From assembly GCA_003242035.1 (NCBI GenBank), contig QBMC01000001.1:1-64000 (forward strand): a stretch of DNA of 64,000 nt. Reading direction: 5' to 3'. The first letter of the stretch is position 1, and the number at the start of each line of letters is the position of its first letter. The notes below the pieces were generated by a model, which saw only the letters and a program-made list of their open reading frames with translations, had not been told where the DNA came from and ran no database searches. The translations under genes and the position numbers were made by a program. The DNA is from Nodosilinea foveolarum. Lineage in GTDB: Bacteria > Cyanobacteriota > Cyanobacteriia > Phormidesmidales > Phormidesmidaceae. This document shows positions 40,588 through 50,663 of the stretch, one piece after another.

Positions 40588-42099
40588 ATGCCTCTTGTTC
40601 TCTTTGCGCTACTTCTAGGGGTGGTGACGTATCTGATGATTCGTCGCTTCACCGCCATGACCACCACGCCGGTTTGGATGCTCTGGCTGGTGATGATGAC
40701 CCCTGTGCTGGTTCTGATGATGTGGGTTTTGGTGAAGGGTGAAGAACCGCCACCTGCTGTGCTGACCTATGGCCTGCTGATTCTGTGCCCGCTGCTGTAT
40801 GCCGTGATGGTGCTGGTGGGCGCGACGACGGCTCAAAAGGATGCGGCAAAAGCGGCGATCGCAGCCCGGAAAACAGAGGGCAATACATCCGCTAAACCTA
40901 AGGCCCCGCCAAAACCGCTGACGCGAGATGAAGAGACGGTTTTGCAGCGGTGCTTTCCCTGGTCGGTGTATTACTTACAGGACATTGAGTACAGGCCGCA
41001 GGCCATGATCTGTAAAGGCAAGCTCAAGGCGGCTCCTCAAGATGCCTACGCAGCGGTACAAAAGAACGTGCAGACTAGCTTCGGCGATCGCTTCCTGGTA
41101 CTTTTGCGAGAAGGGCTAGGCGACGCTCCGTTTTTTGCGCTGGTGCCCAATCCGCAGGCGAAGAACGCGGCGGCGGCTGAAGGACTGTCGCGCATTCAGG
41201 CTGAGCGCATCCGCCAGATGAACGCTCCGGCTTTTCGCCCAGTGCTGGCTTTGGGATTGGCGATCGCCACGCTATTAACGACTACTTTTGTCGGCGCTTT
41301 GTCGTTTGGCGGGGTAACGCCTGAAGCTTTGCAAGCCGATCCGTCTTTACTAAAGGCAGGCTTGGCCTATGGTCTGTCTCTCATGATTATCTTAGGCGTT
41401 CACGAAGGCGGTCAATACTGGGCCACCCGCCACCATCATCTCAAGTCCACGCTACCGTACTTTATTCCGGTGCCCTTCTTTTTAGGGACGTTTGGTGCGT
41501 TCATGCAAACGCACAGCCCCATTCCTAACCGCCGTGTCCTGTTTGACGTAGGCGTAACTGGCCCGCTGGCCGGTTTGTTTGTTAGCCTACCTATCTTGCT
41601 CTGGGGGCTGGCCCAATCTACGGTGATCCCGTTGGGCGACCAGTCTCAGCTATTCAACTTCGAGTCTGTCGATCCAACGCGATCGGCGCTGCTACTGTTA
41701 GCAAGCAAACTGACGCTCGGCGATCTGCTGGTTTCCGGCAGCGCTATTCAGCTACACCCGCTGGCAATTTCTGGCTGCTTGGGTTTGATCGTAACGGCGC
41801 TGAATCTAATGCCGGTGGGTCAGTTAGATGGCGGTCACATTGTCCACGCAATGTACGGGCAGCGGACGGCGGCAGTAGTCAGTCAGGTGGCGCGGCTGAT
41901 GATGTTGGCGCTGTCTTTTGTGTACAGAGATTACTTACTGTGGGCCATTCTGCTACTGTTTATTCCAGCCGCAGAACCAGCTTTAAATGACGTGAGCGAA
42001 CTAAATAGCCTGCGGGACTTTGTTGGGCTGTTTGCGCTGACGCTGCTGGTGCTGATTATTCTGCCTGCACCCGCAGCGCTTCAGGGTTGGCTGGTTTAG
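40588..42099 (+). CDS. site-2 protease family (EGY-like) membrane protein with altered HExxH (HEGGQ)
   Basis: IILGVHEGGQYWATRHHHLKSTLPYFIPVPFFLGTFGAFMQ; LNLMPVGQLDGGHIVHAMYG. Confidence 0.88.
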   Translation: MPLVLFALLLGVVTYLMIRRFTAMTTTPVWMLWLVMMTPVLVLMMWVLVKGEEPPPAVLTYGLLILCPLLYAVMVLVGATTAQKDAAKAAIAARKTEGNTSAKPKAPPKPLTRDEETVLQRCFPWSVYYLQDIEYRPQAMICKGKLKAAPQDAYAAVQKNVQTSFGDRFLVLLREGLGDAPFFALVPNPQAKNAAAAEGLSRIQAERIRQMNAPAFRPVLALGLAIATLLTTTFVGALSFGGVTPEALQADPSLLKAGLAYGLSLMIILGVHEGGQYWATRHHHLKSTLPYFIPVPFFLGTFGAFMQTHSPIPNRRVLFDVGVTGPLAGLFVSLPILLWGLAQSTVIPLGDQSQLFNFESVDPTRSALLLLASKLTLGDLLVSGSAIQLHPLAISGCLGLIVTALNLMPVGQLDGGHIVHAMYGQRTAAVVSQVARLMMLALSFVYRDYLLWAILLLFIPAAEPALNDVSELNSLRDFVGLFALTLLVLIILPAPAALQGWLV

Positions 42100-42141
42100 G
42101 ACGGGTTTTTGAGTGGCTAAGTTGGGTAGTGTTAGGAGAAT

Positions 42142-42597
42142 TTGAGGTTGATGAGCGAGAACGTTTCTCAGGTTTCTCAGTGGCTCGCCGAAATTCAGTC
42201 GCTTCAGCAACAAATTGCTGAGCTAAAAAAAGAGCGATCGCAAGCCTATGCCAGCGTAGATAACTGGCGCAATGCCTACGACGCAGAAGCTCAGCAGCGC
42301 CGTCGCGACACGGAGATGTATCAAACCGAAATAGATCGGCTAGCGCAAACGCTGGCAGACCGGCAAAAGGCTTCACAAGTCTCGGGAGGGGTATCGGCGG
42401 TAGAGCTAGATGAGATTAAAGGCAGTCAGTCGATAGCGCAGCTTCAGGAGCAGTTGATAGCCGCTAAGCGAGAGGGCGATCGCCTCAAAACCCAACTGCA
42501 AACTGAACAAGCCGAACACCTCAGCACCCGCGCAAGCCTGACTGCCGCGCTAGGAGATGCGGTGGATTTGCTTTCAAAAGAGCGAAATGAGCGTTAG
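42142..42597 (+). CDS. hypothetical coiled-coil protein
   Basis: 151 aa, heptad-rich (SLQQQIAELKKERSQA..., QLQEQLIAAKREGDRLKTQLQ). Confidence 0.75.
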   Translation: MRLMSENVSQVSQWLAEIQSLQQQIAELKKERSQAYASVDNWRNAYDAEAQQRRRDTEMYQTEIDRLAQTLADRQKASQVSGGVSAVELDEIKGSQSIAQLQEQLIAAKREGDRLKTQLQTEQAEHLSTRASLTAALGDAVDLLSKERNER

Positions 42598-42640
42598 TTA
42601 GTTTGTGCCAGTTCACCTGAGTTTTCTGAAATCTAGTTCT

Positions 42641-43768
42641 TCAGAATCCCATCACCTTTGCCAAACTATCGGCATCCGAATCCAGCGCGCCCCGAAATTT
42701 AGGACTTCGGTCTATCGCCGACTGCGGATCTTTTAGACCATTGCCGGTGAGGACGCAAACAATCCGTGCGCCTTCAGGAACCTGATCTTTAACCTTGAGC
42801 AATCCGGCTACAGAGGCGGCGCTAGCTGGTTCGCAAAAGATGCCTTCTTCTGCGGCTAAAAGGCTGTAAGCTGCGCCAATTTCATCATCGGTAACTGAAT
42901 GGAATGCGCCGCCACTTTCGGTTTGAGCGTTGACGGCCTTGTCCCAGCTCGCTGGATTGCCGATACGAATAGCCGTTGCAAAGGTCTCTGGCGCATCGAA
43001 TCGACGATTAAAGACTAGCGGGGCGGCTCCTTCGGCCTGGAAACCCATCATTTGGGGAAGCTGTTTGGACTTTCCGGCCTGCTGGTACTCCTTGAAGCCT
43101 TGCCAATAGGCGGTGATGTTGCCTGCATTACCGACGGGAATGCACAGCCAGTCGGGGGCATCGCCAAGGGCGTCTACGAGTTCGAAAGCGGCTGTTTTTT
43201 GGCCTTCGATGCGGTAGGGGTTGACTGAGTTGACCAACTGAATGGGATAGCGTTTGGCCACTTCGCAAACAGAGTGTAGTGCCTGGTCGAAGTTACCTTT
43301 AATCGCTAGGATCTCCGCCCCGTAGAGCAGAGCTTGGGCCAGCTTACCCATAGCTACATAGCCATCTGGAATGACGACATAGGCCCGCATCCCGCCCCGT
43401 TTGGCATAGGCGGCGGCGGCGGCAGAAGTGTTGCCTGTGCTCGCACAAATAACGGCCTTAGCCCCGGCTTCTTTGGCCTTAGTCACGGCCATGGTCATGC
43501 CGCGATCTTTGAAGCTGCCGGTGGGATTGAGGCCGTCGTACTTGATGAAGACCTGAACGGATTTGCCGATTTTTTGAGCGATCGCCGGAGCCGGAATCAG
43601 GGGCGTGTTGCCCTCGTGCAGCGTGACTATCGGCGTTGTGTCGCTAACCGGTAGATATTGACGATAATTTTCGATTAGCCCTGGCCAACCCTGGTGTTTA
43701 GCGGCAGGCTGTGTGGAAACTGCTGGGGGATGAGGTTTATCTAGGCTCAGAGTCACAATATTTTCCAA
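42641..43768 (-). CDS. thrC: threonine synthase
   Basis: [42 protein letters not shown]. Confidence 0.96.
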   Translation of the reverse strand: MENIVTLSLDKPHPPAVSTQPAAKHQGWPGLIENYRQYLPVSDTTPIVTLHEGNTPLIPAPAIAQKIGKSVQVFIKYDGLNPTGSFKDRGMTMAVTKAKEAGAKAVICASTGNTSAAAAAYAKRGGMRAYVVIPDGYVAMGKLAQALLYGAEILAIKGNFDQALHSVCEVAKRYPIQLVNSVNPYRIEGQKTAAFELVDALGDAPDWLCIPVGNAGNITAYWQGFKEYQQAGKSKQLPQMMGFQAEGAAPLVFNRRFDAPETFATAIRIGNPASWDKAVNAQTESGGAFHSVTDDEIGAAYSLLAAEEGIFCEPASAASVAGLLKVKDQVPEGARIVCVLTGNGLKDPQSAIDRSPKFRGALDSDADSLAKVMGF

Positions 43769-44137
43769 ATACCAAATCTTTCTGAAGGCGTCTCTACTTT
43801 GCGCCTGCTGGTGTACCCACTTTTAGTCTACCGCGAAGCCTTACGATGCATTGAGCAAAGCTCAAACTGCTTGCTTCCAGTCGTTGAAGTGCCACAGACG
43901 CTGTTATTCAACGGCTTGGGGTTCGCTAATATCAACTTTAGTATTTAAGTTACAATGCCATAACTTTTAATGAGTACAAATTACTAGTAACCTAGCAACG
44001 GTCTCTGGCTGCAAACTCTATTGGCCCCTTAAACTTTGACCTTTTTAGGATTGTCAATACGCTTCAAATCTAGAGGCTTCAATCGAGCAGAGACCTTTGT
44101 TGTTCCTATTGCTGTAAGTAAAATCGTGAGTCAGACT

Positions 44138-44374
44138 ATGCATCAAACCGCTCAGAGAAACCAGCCAGCTTCGACAATGCCCCACCGCGCCGAGAGTAGA
44201 AGGGAAGTCTTCAAGCTTGAGGCGAACAATCGACTGGTGACGGCTGCGAAGCCATTTCCCTATCAACCAGGTCATCAGGTGGAACTGCTGCATCTACAAG
44301 CTGAGGCAGATGCGCTGATTTTGAAGCTACAGGCGGCTGGGCAGAGGCAAATAGCTCAGGCTCAATCGCTGTAG
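44138..44374 (+). CDS. hypothetical small protein
   Basis: Probable start at ATG 44138 within ORF 44036-44374; C-terminal YQPGHQVELLHLQAEADALILKLQ. Confidence 0.6.
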   Translation: MHQTAQRNQPASTMPHRAESRREVFKLEANNRLVTAAKPFPYQPGHQVELLHLQAEADALILKLQAAGQRQIAQAQSL

Positions 44375-44539
44375 CTTTGCCGCATCGGTTGAGTCGCCGC
44401 ATCGATTGAGTCTCAGTAACTAGCCTTGGCTGACTGGCTAGCCAGCTAGTTTTGGTCTGTTAAGAATTTGAGACTGTCTAACACAGTAGATTTTGAGCCA
44501 ATTATCTTTAGAGAAGATAGTGCGAAACCAGGGTTTTAG

Positions 44540-45091
44540 ATGGGTGAGTTTGGACATCGTCGGCTACAGATTGACGAGCGGTATGACAGCGAGGCTAGTA
44601 GCCCTCAAGCCATAGGCCGGAAGGTGCTCTCTTATGAGGAGACTTATCGGTGTCCTGCCTGTGCTAGCGGTGAGTTGAGTGCGATCGCGCTGATGGACAT
44701 TTTTGCCTGCGATTTTTGTCGCCACATGTTCTCAGCGAACTTAGAAAATCAATCAGTGCATTTGGCCGATAGCCTTCAGCCAATGGGCTGGCAATGGAAC
44801 GGCTGGCGTTGGCAAACGGCACAGCAAAGCGATACGGCAGCGGTCGTGATATGGGCGTTTACCCTTGGGCTGACGCTGGCCCCGGTTGGCATTATTGCGC
44901 TATCGAACTATGTTTTCCCGCCTCTGGACAGCACGGGCTTTCCGCACATGTGGACGGCGCTGACGTTGGGGAGCCACAGCACTATTTCTATATGGCTATT
45001 GGCTGAGTATTACCGTTGGCCCTGGTACATTTCGAGTCGCATTCGGCTAAACAGACTAAGAGAACGTTTGTTTTCCTCAGATGATGCGTAA
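44540..45091 (+). CDS. hypothetical membrane protein with zinc-finger-like motif
   Basis: CPACASGELSAIALMDIFACDFCRHMF plus two TM segments. Confidence 0.75.
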   Translation: MGEFGHRRLQIDERYDSEASSPQAIGRKVLSYEETYRCPACASGELSAIALMDIFACDFCRHMFSANLENQSVHLADSLQPMGWQWNGWRWQTAQQSDTAAVVIWAFTLGLTLAPVGIIALSNYVFPPLDSTGFPHMWTALTLGSHSTISIWLLAEYYRWPWYISSRIRLNRLRERLFSSDDA

Positions 45092-45140
45092 CTAGGTTGC
45101 TCAGATAGTTAAGCTAGCTTGTTTTCAACGCTGTGGGCTT

Positions 45141-45653
45141 TCAACGCTGTAGACTTTGCGACTGCTTTTTAAGAAAATATTGCTGATGGTCGGCGGTGGC
45201 AGGCCAGTAGTCTTTGGCGGGTTTAATTTCGGTGACGATGGGATTGGGATGGGTGCCTGAGACGGTTAGCTTGGCCTTTGAGGTTTGGGCGGCGATCGCT
45301 TGCTCTGGCGTGTGATAGAAAATGACCGACCGATATTGCTCGCCGAGATCAGGACCTTGCCGGTTGAGCGTGGTTGGATCGTGACACTGCCAAAAAATAA
45401 CCAATAGCTGCTCGTAGCTGACAAGCTCAGGATCGTAATGAATCTGAGCTGCCTCCGCATGTCCAGTGATACGAGAGAGTACATCTAGATAGCCAGGATG
45501 CTCAAAGTCTCCGCCCATATAGCCAACTGAAGTAGCTAAAACGCCGCGTTGAGTTCTAAACGTTTCTTCTACATGCCAAAAGCAGCCCGCTCCGAAAGTC
45601 GCCAGCTCGCTAGTAGTTTTAAATGAGGATTTAGATCGAGCTTGAGCATCCAT
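45141..45653 (-). CDS. msrA: peptide-methionine (S)-S-oxide reductase
   Basis: TFGAGCFWHVEETFRTQRGVLATSVGYMGG; GHAEAAQIHYDPELVSYEQLL. Confidence 0.95.
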   Translation of the reverse strand: MDAQARSKSSFKTTSELATFGAGCFWHVEETFRTQRGVLATSVGYMGGDFEHPGYLDVLSRITGHAEAAQIHYDPELVSYEQLLVIFWQCHDPTTLNRQGPDLGEQYRSVIFYHTPEQAIAAQTSKAKLTVSGTHPNPIVTEIKPAKDYWPATADHQQYFLKKQSQSLQR

Positions 45654-46357
45654 AGCAACATCTATTAAAAAGTTGTTAATCGGTACAGTAAAACGTAAGC
45701 AAATGGCCGTGGGTAAAAGGGCCTACCTTCCTAACAAGAACAGTGTGACACGCGTCAGTTCCATGCGTTAGAGAGATTTTGAGCAGACTAAATGTTACCA
45801 AGCTCAGTGTTTTCTCTAGCAGCGGGTATCGCATAGTTGAAACGATTTCGGCATATGCGGATGTGTATGGACTTAGCGGCGTTTAGGTTCTTAAAGTCGT
45901 TATAAAGTGACTGTGATTTTTTCCAGCAAGCGACGAACCGGATCTGCCTAAGGTGAGATCTATACTCCTGATTTTTGTCTGAATTGATGATCTGTGAAGA
46001 TGTTAGGCCAATTTCTGAAAGGGAACTTTGTATGGCAAGAGAGTGCATAAGTCAACCGTGTCTGCAATGTAAGTTTTGACTCATCTACCCGTATAAGTAT
46101 TTGACGATTAAGCGATCTGGAAAAGGACGCTCGAAGCATCAATTAAGCCAATCGCAATCATCCAACTGACGTACAGTCGTGCATCCTGTTTGCTGTATCT
46201 GCCAGTTGCTGCTGAGTGTCCACTGATCTTTTTCACTTTTTATCTGCTGTGCGCTTAAAGCTCTTCGCTTTGAGCACGGATTCGATTGCCTGTTTGAGCG
46301 TAGGACACGGAGTTTCTAGCTGCGCTGAAAGGCTGTTCTCTAAATTTTAGGATTATT

Positions 46358-47212
46358 TTGATGAGATGGACTGCTTGGTGGAGTATTGCCCTGGTGGGTC
46401 TAATGACGACGAGTTGCGGTGGCGTGGGTGGTAAATCGCTGGGTGCTAATGGAAATAGCGCTAGCGGTGGCGGGATAGAAGTTTCTACGGTCTCTGGAGA
46501 CTGTGCGTATTTGAACGACTTCTTTTCTGAGCTGCTAGATTTGACGAATGAGGCTCGCCGGGATGCGGGCCTTAAGCCGTTGCGGAGTTCTTACTTGCTG
46601 GGAGAGTCTGCACAGAAATACGCAGAGGATTTAGCGACTCAAAACTTCTTTAGCCATCGGGGTAAGGATGGTTCTACGCTTTCTAGCCGAGTGGCGGCAA
46701 CGGGATATGATTTTGCGGCGGCGGGTGAAAATATTGCGGCTGGGCAGAGGTCTGCTCGCATTGTGTTTGAGGGCTGGATGAATAGCGACGGACATCGCAA
46801 AAATATTTTGGCGGCAGACTATACGGAAGTTGGATTTGGCTTGTTTGATTCGACGGGTAGCTCTGACTATGGCAAATACTGGGTGCAAAACTTTGGTAAG
46901 CCTGACAAGGGCAGCAGCCAGGAGGGTGTCTACATTCCGAATAGCTGCGGCGCGCGGATGGCGAATGCCTCGGGCGGTGATTTGAAGGTGGCGGGGGTTT
47001 CTATCGTTTCTACTCAGATCTTGCCGGCTGATGCTCAAACGGAGCAAGTGCCTAAGCCAGCAGCGCTGATTGGACTGGCTGCTTCAGGGTTGGCTTTGTG
47101 GGGCGATCGCCCAATTAGCGTCGGGAAATTCGGCTCCGGCGAAAAAGGCGATGGCAAAAATGACGAGCGTTTGTCCAATGCCGATCACGCTATGGGCAAG
47201 AAAAGTGCCTAA
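46358..47212 (+). CDS. CAP (CRISP/PR-1/SCP) domain-containing lipoprotein-like protein with aberrant C-terminus
   Basis: LTNEARRDAGLKPL...AQKYAEDLATQNFFSHRGKDGSTLSSRV...GENIAAGQ; last ~40 codons are antisense to a permease fragment. Confidence 0.85.
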   Translation: MMRWTAWWSIALVGLMTTSCGGVGGKSLGANGNSASGGGIEVSTVSGDCAYLNDFFSELLDLTNEARRDAGLKPLRSSYLLGESAQKYAEDLATQNFFSHRGKDGSTLSSRVAATGYDFAAAGENIAAGQRSARIVFEGWMNSDGHRKNILAADYTEVGFGLFDSTGSSDYGKYWVQNFGKPDKGSSQEGVYIPNSCGARMANASGGDLKVAGVSIVSTQILPADAQTEQVPKPAALIGLAASGLALWGDRPISVGKFGSGEKGDGKNDERLSNADHAMGKKSA

Positions 47213-47590
47213 GAAATAAGACACGCCGCTAAGCGGAGAGAGAAAGAGGCGCTTGAGGGTTTGCTGTTCTCGTTCGGAGACGATGGTGGCGACGCCGCCG
47301 CCTAAACAGCTAAAAAATAGGGCTGCGCCGACTAGGGTGGCGGGGGCGGCAATTTCGAAGGCTTCTTGGGTGGTGAAATTGTTTTGTTTGCCCCCGGTAA
47401 TCATGCCGTTGAGGATGAGAATGGTGGCTGGAAAAATCATCCAGGCAATGAGGCTGCGCTTTCTTCTAAATAGCTCGGTGAGGATGCGATGCGCGATCGC
47501 CCAGCTTTCGCGCCAGTATTTTTGAGCGTATTTAAGAAGATGTTTGACCATAGCTAGCTCGCAAGATTTTGAATACTGCCGCGAGCGCAT
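47084..47590 (-). pseudogene. ABC-2 type permease, 3'-truncated
   Basis: ILTELFRRKRSLIAWMIFPATILILNG...AAPATLVGAALFFSCLGGGVATIVSEREQQTLKRLFLSPLSGVSYFLGTFLAHSVIG; stops at 168 aa, just after a HIP1 palindrome; no ATPase gene adjacent. Confidence 0.75.
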
Positions 47591-47625
47591 TATAAACTTG
47601 GGATAGCTTTTTATTTATTAGGTCT

Positions 47626-48183
47626 ATGACGCTTCGTCGTACTTTTTTGGCGCTTTGCTTGGGTGGTTTATTGGCGATCGCGGCTACATTCATTTCACCC
47701 TTTGTGCCTGCGGCTTATGCACTAGGCGGAATACAACCCACTATTGACGAACCGGCTCCGGACTTTACGCTGCCGACTAATAGCGGCGATGGCGCGGTTT
47801 CTCTAACAGATTACAGAGGTGAATGGGTGGTGCTCTATTTCTATCCACGCGATTTTACGCCCGGTTGTACGTTAGAAGCTCAGCGGTTTCAACGCGATTT
47901 GACGGAGTATCAGGCTCGCAATGCGGAGATTGTAGGCGTTAGCGCTGATGATGTGGCTTCTCATGAGGAGTTTTGTGAGTCGGAGGCGTTGGAGTTTCCG
48001 CTGCTATCGGATACCGATGGCGCAGTGAGTAAGGCTTATGGATCTTGGATTAAGCCGATGTCGCGGCGGCATACTTATTTGATCGATCCTGATGGGGTTT
48101 TGCGAGAGCGGTTTTTGGGCGTCCGTCCGCCGATTCACAGTCAGGAAGTGCTCGCGAGATTGGACGAGCTGCAAGCTAGCTGA
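47626..48183 (+). CDS. bcp: peroxiredoxin Q/BCP, with signal peptide
   Basis: APDFTLPTNSGDGAVSLTDYRGEWVVLYFYPRDFTPGCTLEAQRF. Confidence 0.94.
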   Translation: MTLRRTFLALCLGGLLAIAATFISPFVPAAYALGGIQPTIDEPAPDFTLPTNSGDGAVSLTDYRGEWVVLYFYPRDFTPGCTLEAQRFQRDLTEYQARNAEIVGVSADDVASHEEFCESEALEFPLLSDTDGAVSKAYGSWIKPMSRRHTYLIDPDGVLRERFLGVRPPIHSQEVLARLDELQAS

Positions 48184-48200
48184 CCGATAGGGTTGATCGA

Positions 48201-48728
48201 TTAGAAGCTAGTGTCTGCTTCTTCGTTGACGGGCGCAATATACCGTAAGTTTGCTCTGACGTAGCAGTCTTTGGGTTCGCTGCGATCGTCCTCCTCAGAG
48301 GACATAGGTATCACTAAACTCTCTGTGCCTATGACGTGCAGCCAGGGACGGCCAATGGAAAGATCGATGGCGTCGGCGGCTGGATTGGGCGGCCCACCGC
48401 GACCTTGTAGCTGAAGGGGGCCATTGAATATTGCCTGGATAATGGCACCAGGAGCAATTCTTGATTTAATTCTGCCATTGGGCGATTCGCGGCAGTTGAG
48501 GACACCACTGCTGTCTGGTTGAGGCATAACCAGCCATCGGGTGTTGGGATAATAGCTGCCTGCATTGCCTCGCAAGACTGCCGTATTGAAGTCACCGTTG
48601 CGATCAGGCTGTGGAACCTCGGCTACTTGGGCGATCGCGCTCTGACTCAGGGGGGCGATCACCTGCTCTGCTATGCCTATGGCCAGTGACAATCCCAAGA
48701 CAACTAGCCAGTTAAACCCGTTACGCAT
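48201..48728 (-). CDS. hypothetical exported SH3-like protein
   Basis: Signal peptide; CRESPNGRIKSRIAPGAIIQAIFNG resembles bacterial SH3 repeats. Confidence 0.65.
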   Translation of the reverse strand: MRNGFNWLVVLGLSLAIGIAEQVIAPLSQSAIAQVAEVPQPDRNGDFNTAVLRGNAGSYYPNTRWLVMPQPDSSGVLNCRESPNGRIKSRIAPGAIIQAIFNGPLQLQGRGGPPNPAADAIDLSIGRPWLHVIGTESLVIPMSSEEDDRSEPKDCYVRANLRYIAPVNEEADTSF

Positions 48729-48889
48729 AATCTTAACCTGCTATAAACTCGCTCAGAAGCTATCACATAGTCTACGTTTCGGACGAAAAGAGAAGCTGGT
48801 TTGTGAGATGCATCTTTATATTCTTTATGTAACGCCAGCCGACTGTTCAACCGCTAGACTAGAGTAATCATTCAACTGGAGAAATAGCT

Positions 48890-49129
48890 ATGGCGACTCT
48901 CGCCCTAACCGAGCCTAATGTAGAGCAGGTGCTCGACGAACTGCGTCCTTATTTAATCGCCGATGGTGGTAACGTGGAGCTCGTAGAGCTTGATGGCCCC
49001 ATTGTAAAACTGCGTTTACAGGGTGCTTGCGGTAGCTGTCCTAGCTCGGCCATGACCTTGCGGATGGGTATCGAGCGCAGACTGCGTGAGTTTATTCCTG
49101 AGATTGCTGAGATTCAGCAGGTTCAGTAG
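48890..49129 (+). CDS. NifU-like Fe-S scaffold protein
   Basis: [55 protein letters not shown]. Confidence 0.96.
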   Translation: MATLALTEPNVEQVLDELRPYLIADGGNVELVELDGPIVKLRLQGACGSCPSSAMTLRMGIERRLREFIPEIAEIQQVQ

Positions 49130-49185
49130 GTCGGCAGCTTAGTGTAAATAAGTGCTTCAACTGCATCCTTTGACTGACTAGTCTG

Positions 49186-49220
49186 AAGGGGCGGCAGGGT
49201 TTAACCTTGACCGCCCCTTT
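49186..49220 (+). terminator. rho-independent-like terminator
   Basis: AAGGGGCGG...CCGCCCCTTT inverted repeat with paired inner segment, 3' of the nifU-like gene. Confidence 0.65.
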
Positions 49221-49294
49221 GTGGTGTTAACCTTGCTTATGGGAATTTACCGCGTCAAAAAACGCTGTCCCTCTCTAATAAGGAAATTAAGACT

Positions 49295-50581
49295 GTGCTG
49301 GATATCAAGCTGATTCGCAATCAAACTGAGCAAGTGAAAGCCGCCCTGAGTAAAAGAGGCAATTATGATTTGCAGCCGTTGCTGAGTCTAGACGAGCAGC
49401 AGCGCGAGATTGAGCAGCAGCGGTCTGAGTTGCAGGCGCGCAGTAATGAAGTGGGCAAGTCGGTGGGTCAAAAAATTCGCGAGGGAGCCGATCCGAAGGG
49501 GGATGAGGTGGCGGCGCTGCGGGAGGAAGGCAATCGAGTGAAGCATCAGATTGGTGAACTGGAGCCGCAAGAGCGCGAGCTGAAGGCGCAGATGGAAGAA
49601 ATTTTGCTGATGATTCCAAATTTGCCCAGTGAGTCTACGCCGCTGGGTAAGCGTGAGGATGACAACGTAGAGGTGCGGCGCTGGGGCGATGAGTATATTC
49701 CTGCTAAGGACGACCGACTGGCTCACTACGAGATTGGTGAGAAGCTGGGGATTATGAGTTTTGAGCGGTCGGCGAAGATTGCGCAGAGTCGGTTTGTGAC
49801 TTTGATTGGAGCCGGGGCAGCGCTGGAGCGATCGCTGATTTCGTTTATGCTGGCGCGGCATACGGGGGCGGGCTATACGGAGATGCTGCCGCCGATTTTG
49901 GTGAATTCAGCCTCGATGCAGGGATCGGGGCAGTTACCGAAGTTTGCTGAGGATGGGTTTAAGTGCGATCGCGATGACCTATGGCTCACTCCTACTGCCG
50001 AAGTTCCGCTGACAAACTTTCACCGCGACGAAGTGCTCGAAGCCGATCAGCTCCCGATTAATTACTGCGCCTACACGCCCTGCTTTCGTCGTGAGGCCGG
50101 TAGCTATGGCCGCGACACCCGAGGACTAATTCGTCTGCACCAGTTCAACAAAGTAGAGATGTACAAATTTGTCCATCCCGACCACTCTTTCGACGAGTTG
50201 GAAAAGCTGACTCGCGACGCGGAAGATATTTTGCAGCAACTGAAGCTGCCCTACCGAGTGGTAGAGCTTTGCACGGGCGACATCGGATTTAGTGCGGCTA
50301 AAACCTACGACTTGGAAGTTTGGCTCCCGTCGTCTGACAAATATAGAGAAATTTCTAGCTGCTCGAACTGCGTCGATTTTCAGGGCCGTCGGGCAAATAT
50401 CCGATTTAAAGCGGCGGGTAAGAAAGGGACGCAGTTTGTCCATACGCTCAATGGTTCTGGTTTGGCGGTTGGTCGAACGATGGCGGCGATTTTGGAGAAT
50501 TATCAGCAGCCAGATGGCAGCGTGAAGGTGCCGGAGGTGCTGCAAAAGTATATGGGTGTGGATGCGATCAGTGCGGGATGA
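49295..50581 (+). CDS. serS: serine--tRNA ligase
   Basis: [22 protein letters not shown]; class II motifs [42 protein letters not shown]. Confidence 0.98.
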   Translation: MLDIKLIRNQTEQVKAALSKRGNYDLQPLLSLDEQQREIEQQRSELQARSNEVGKSVGQKIREGADPKGDEVAALREEGNRVKHQIGELEPQERELKAQMEEILLMIPNLPSESTPLGKREDDNVEVRRWGDEYIPAKDDRLAHYEIGEKLGIMSFERSAKIAQSRFVTLIGAGAALERSLISFMLARHTGAGYTEMLPPILVNSASMQGSGQLPKFAEDGFKCDRDDLWLTPTAEVPLTNFHRDEVLEADQLPINYCAYTPCFRREAGSYGRDTRGLIRLHQFNKVEMYKFVHPDHSFDELEKLTRDAEDILQQLKLPYRVVELCTGDIGFSAAKTYDLEVWLPSSDKYREISSCSNCVDFQGRRANIRFKAAGKKGTQFVHTLNGSGLAVGRTMAAILENYQQPDGSVKVPEVLQKYMGVDAISAG

Positions 50582-50663
50582 TTCGGTGAGCCACACCTTT
50601 TGGCGCACACGAACCGTTGGCTAGCCTTGTACAATACAAAAGTTAACCTGACGCAGCGCTGCT

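Noticed and set aside
45788-46142. Minus-strand ORFs in the msrA-CAP intergenic region as real genes
   Set aside because: No recognisable domain and mutually overlapping frames; kept only as a note within the intergenic-interval finding.
49305-50608. Minus-strand ORFs antisense to serS (104, 157 and 160 aa)
   Set aside because: Inside strongly conserved serS; arginine/histidine-rich shadow translations.
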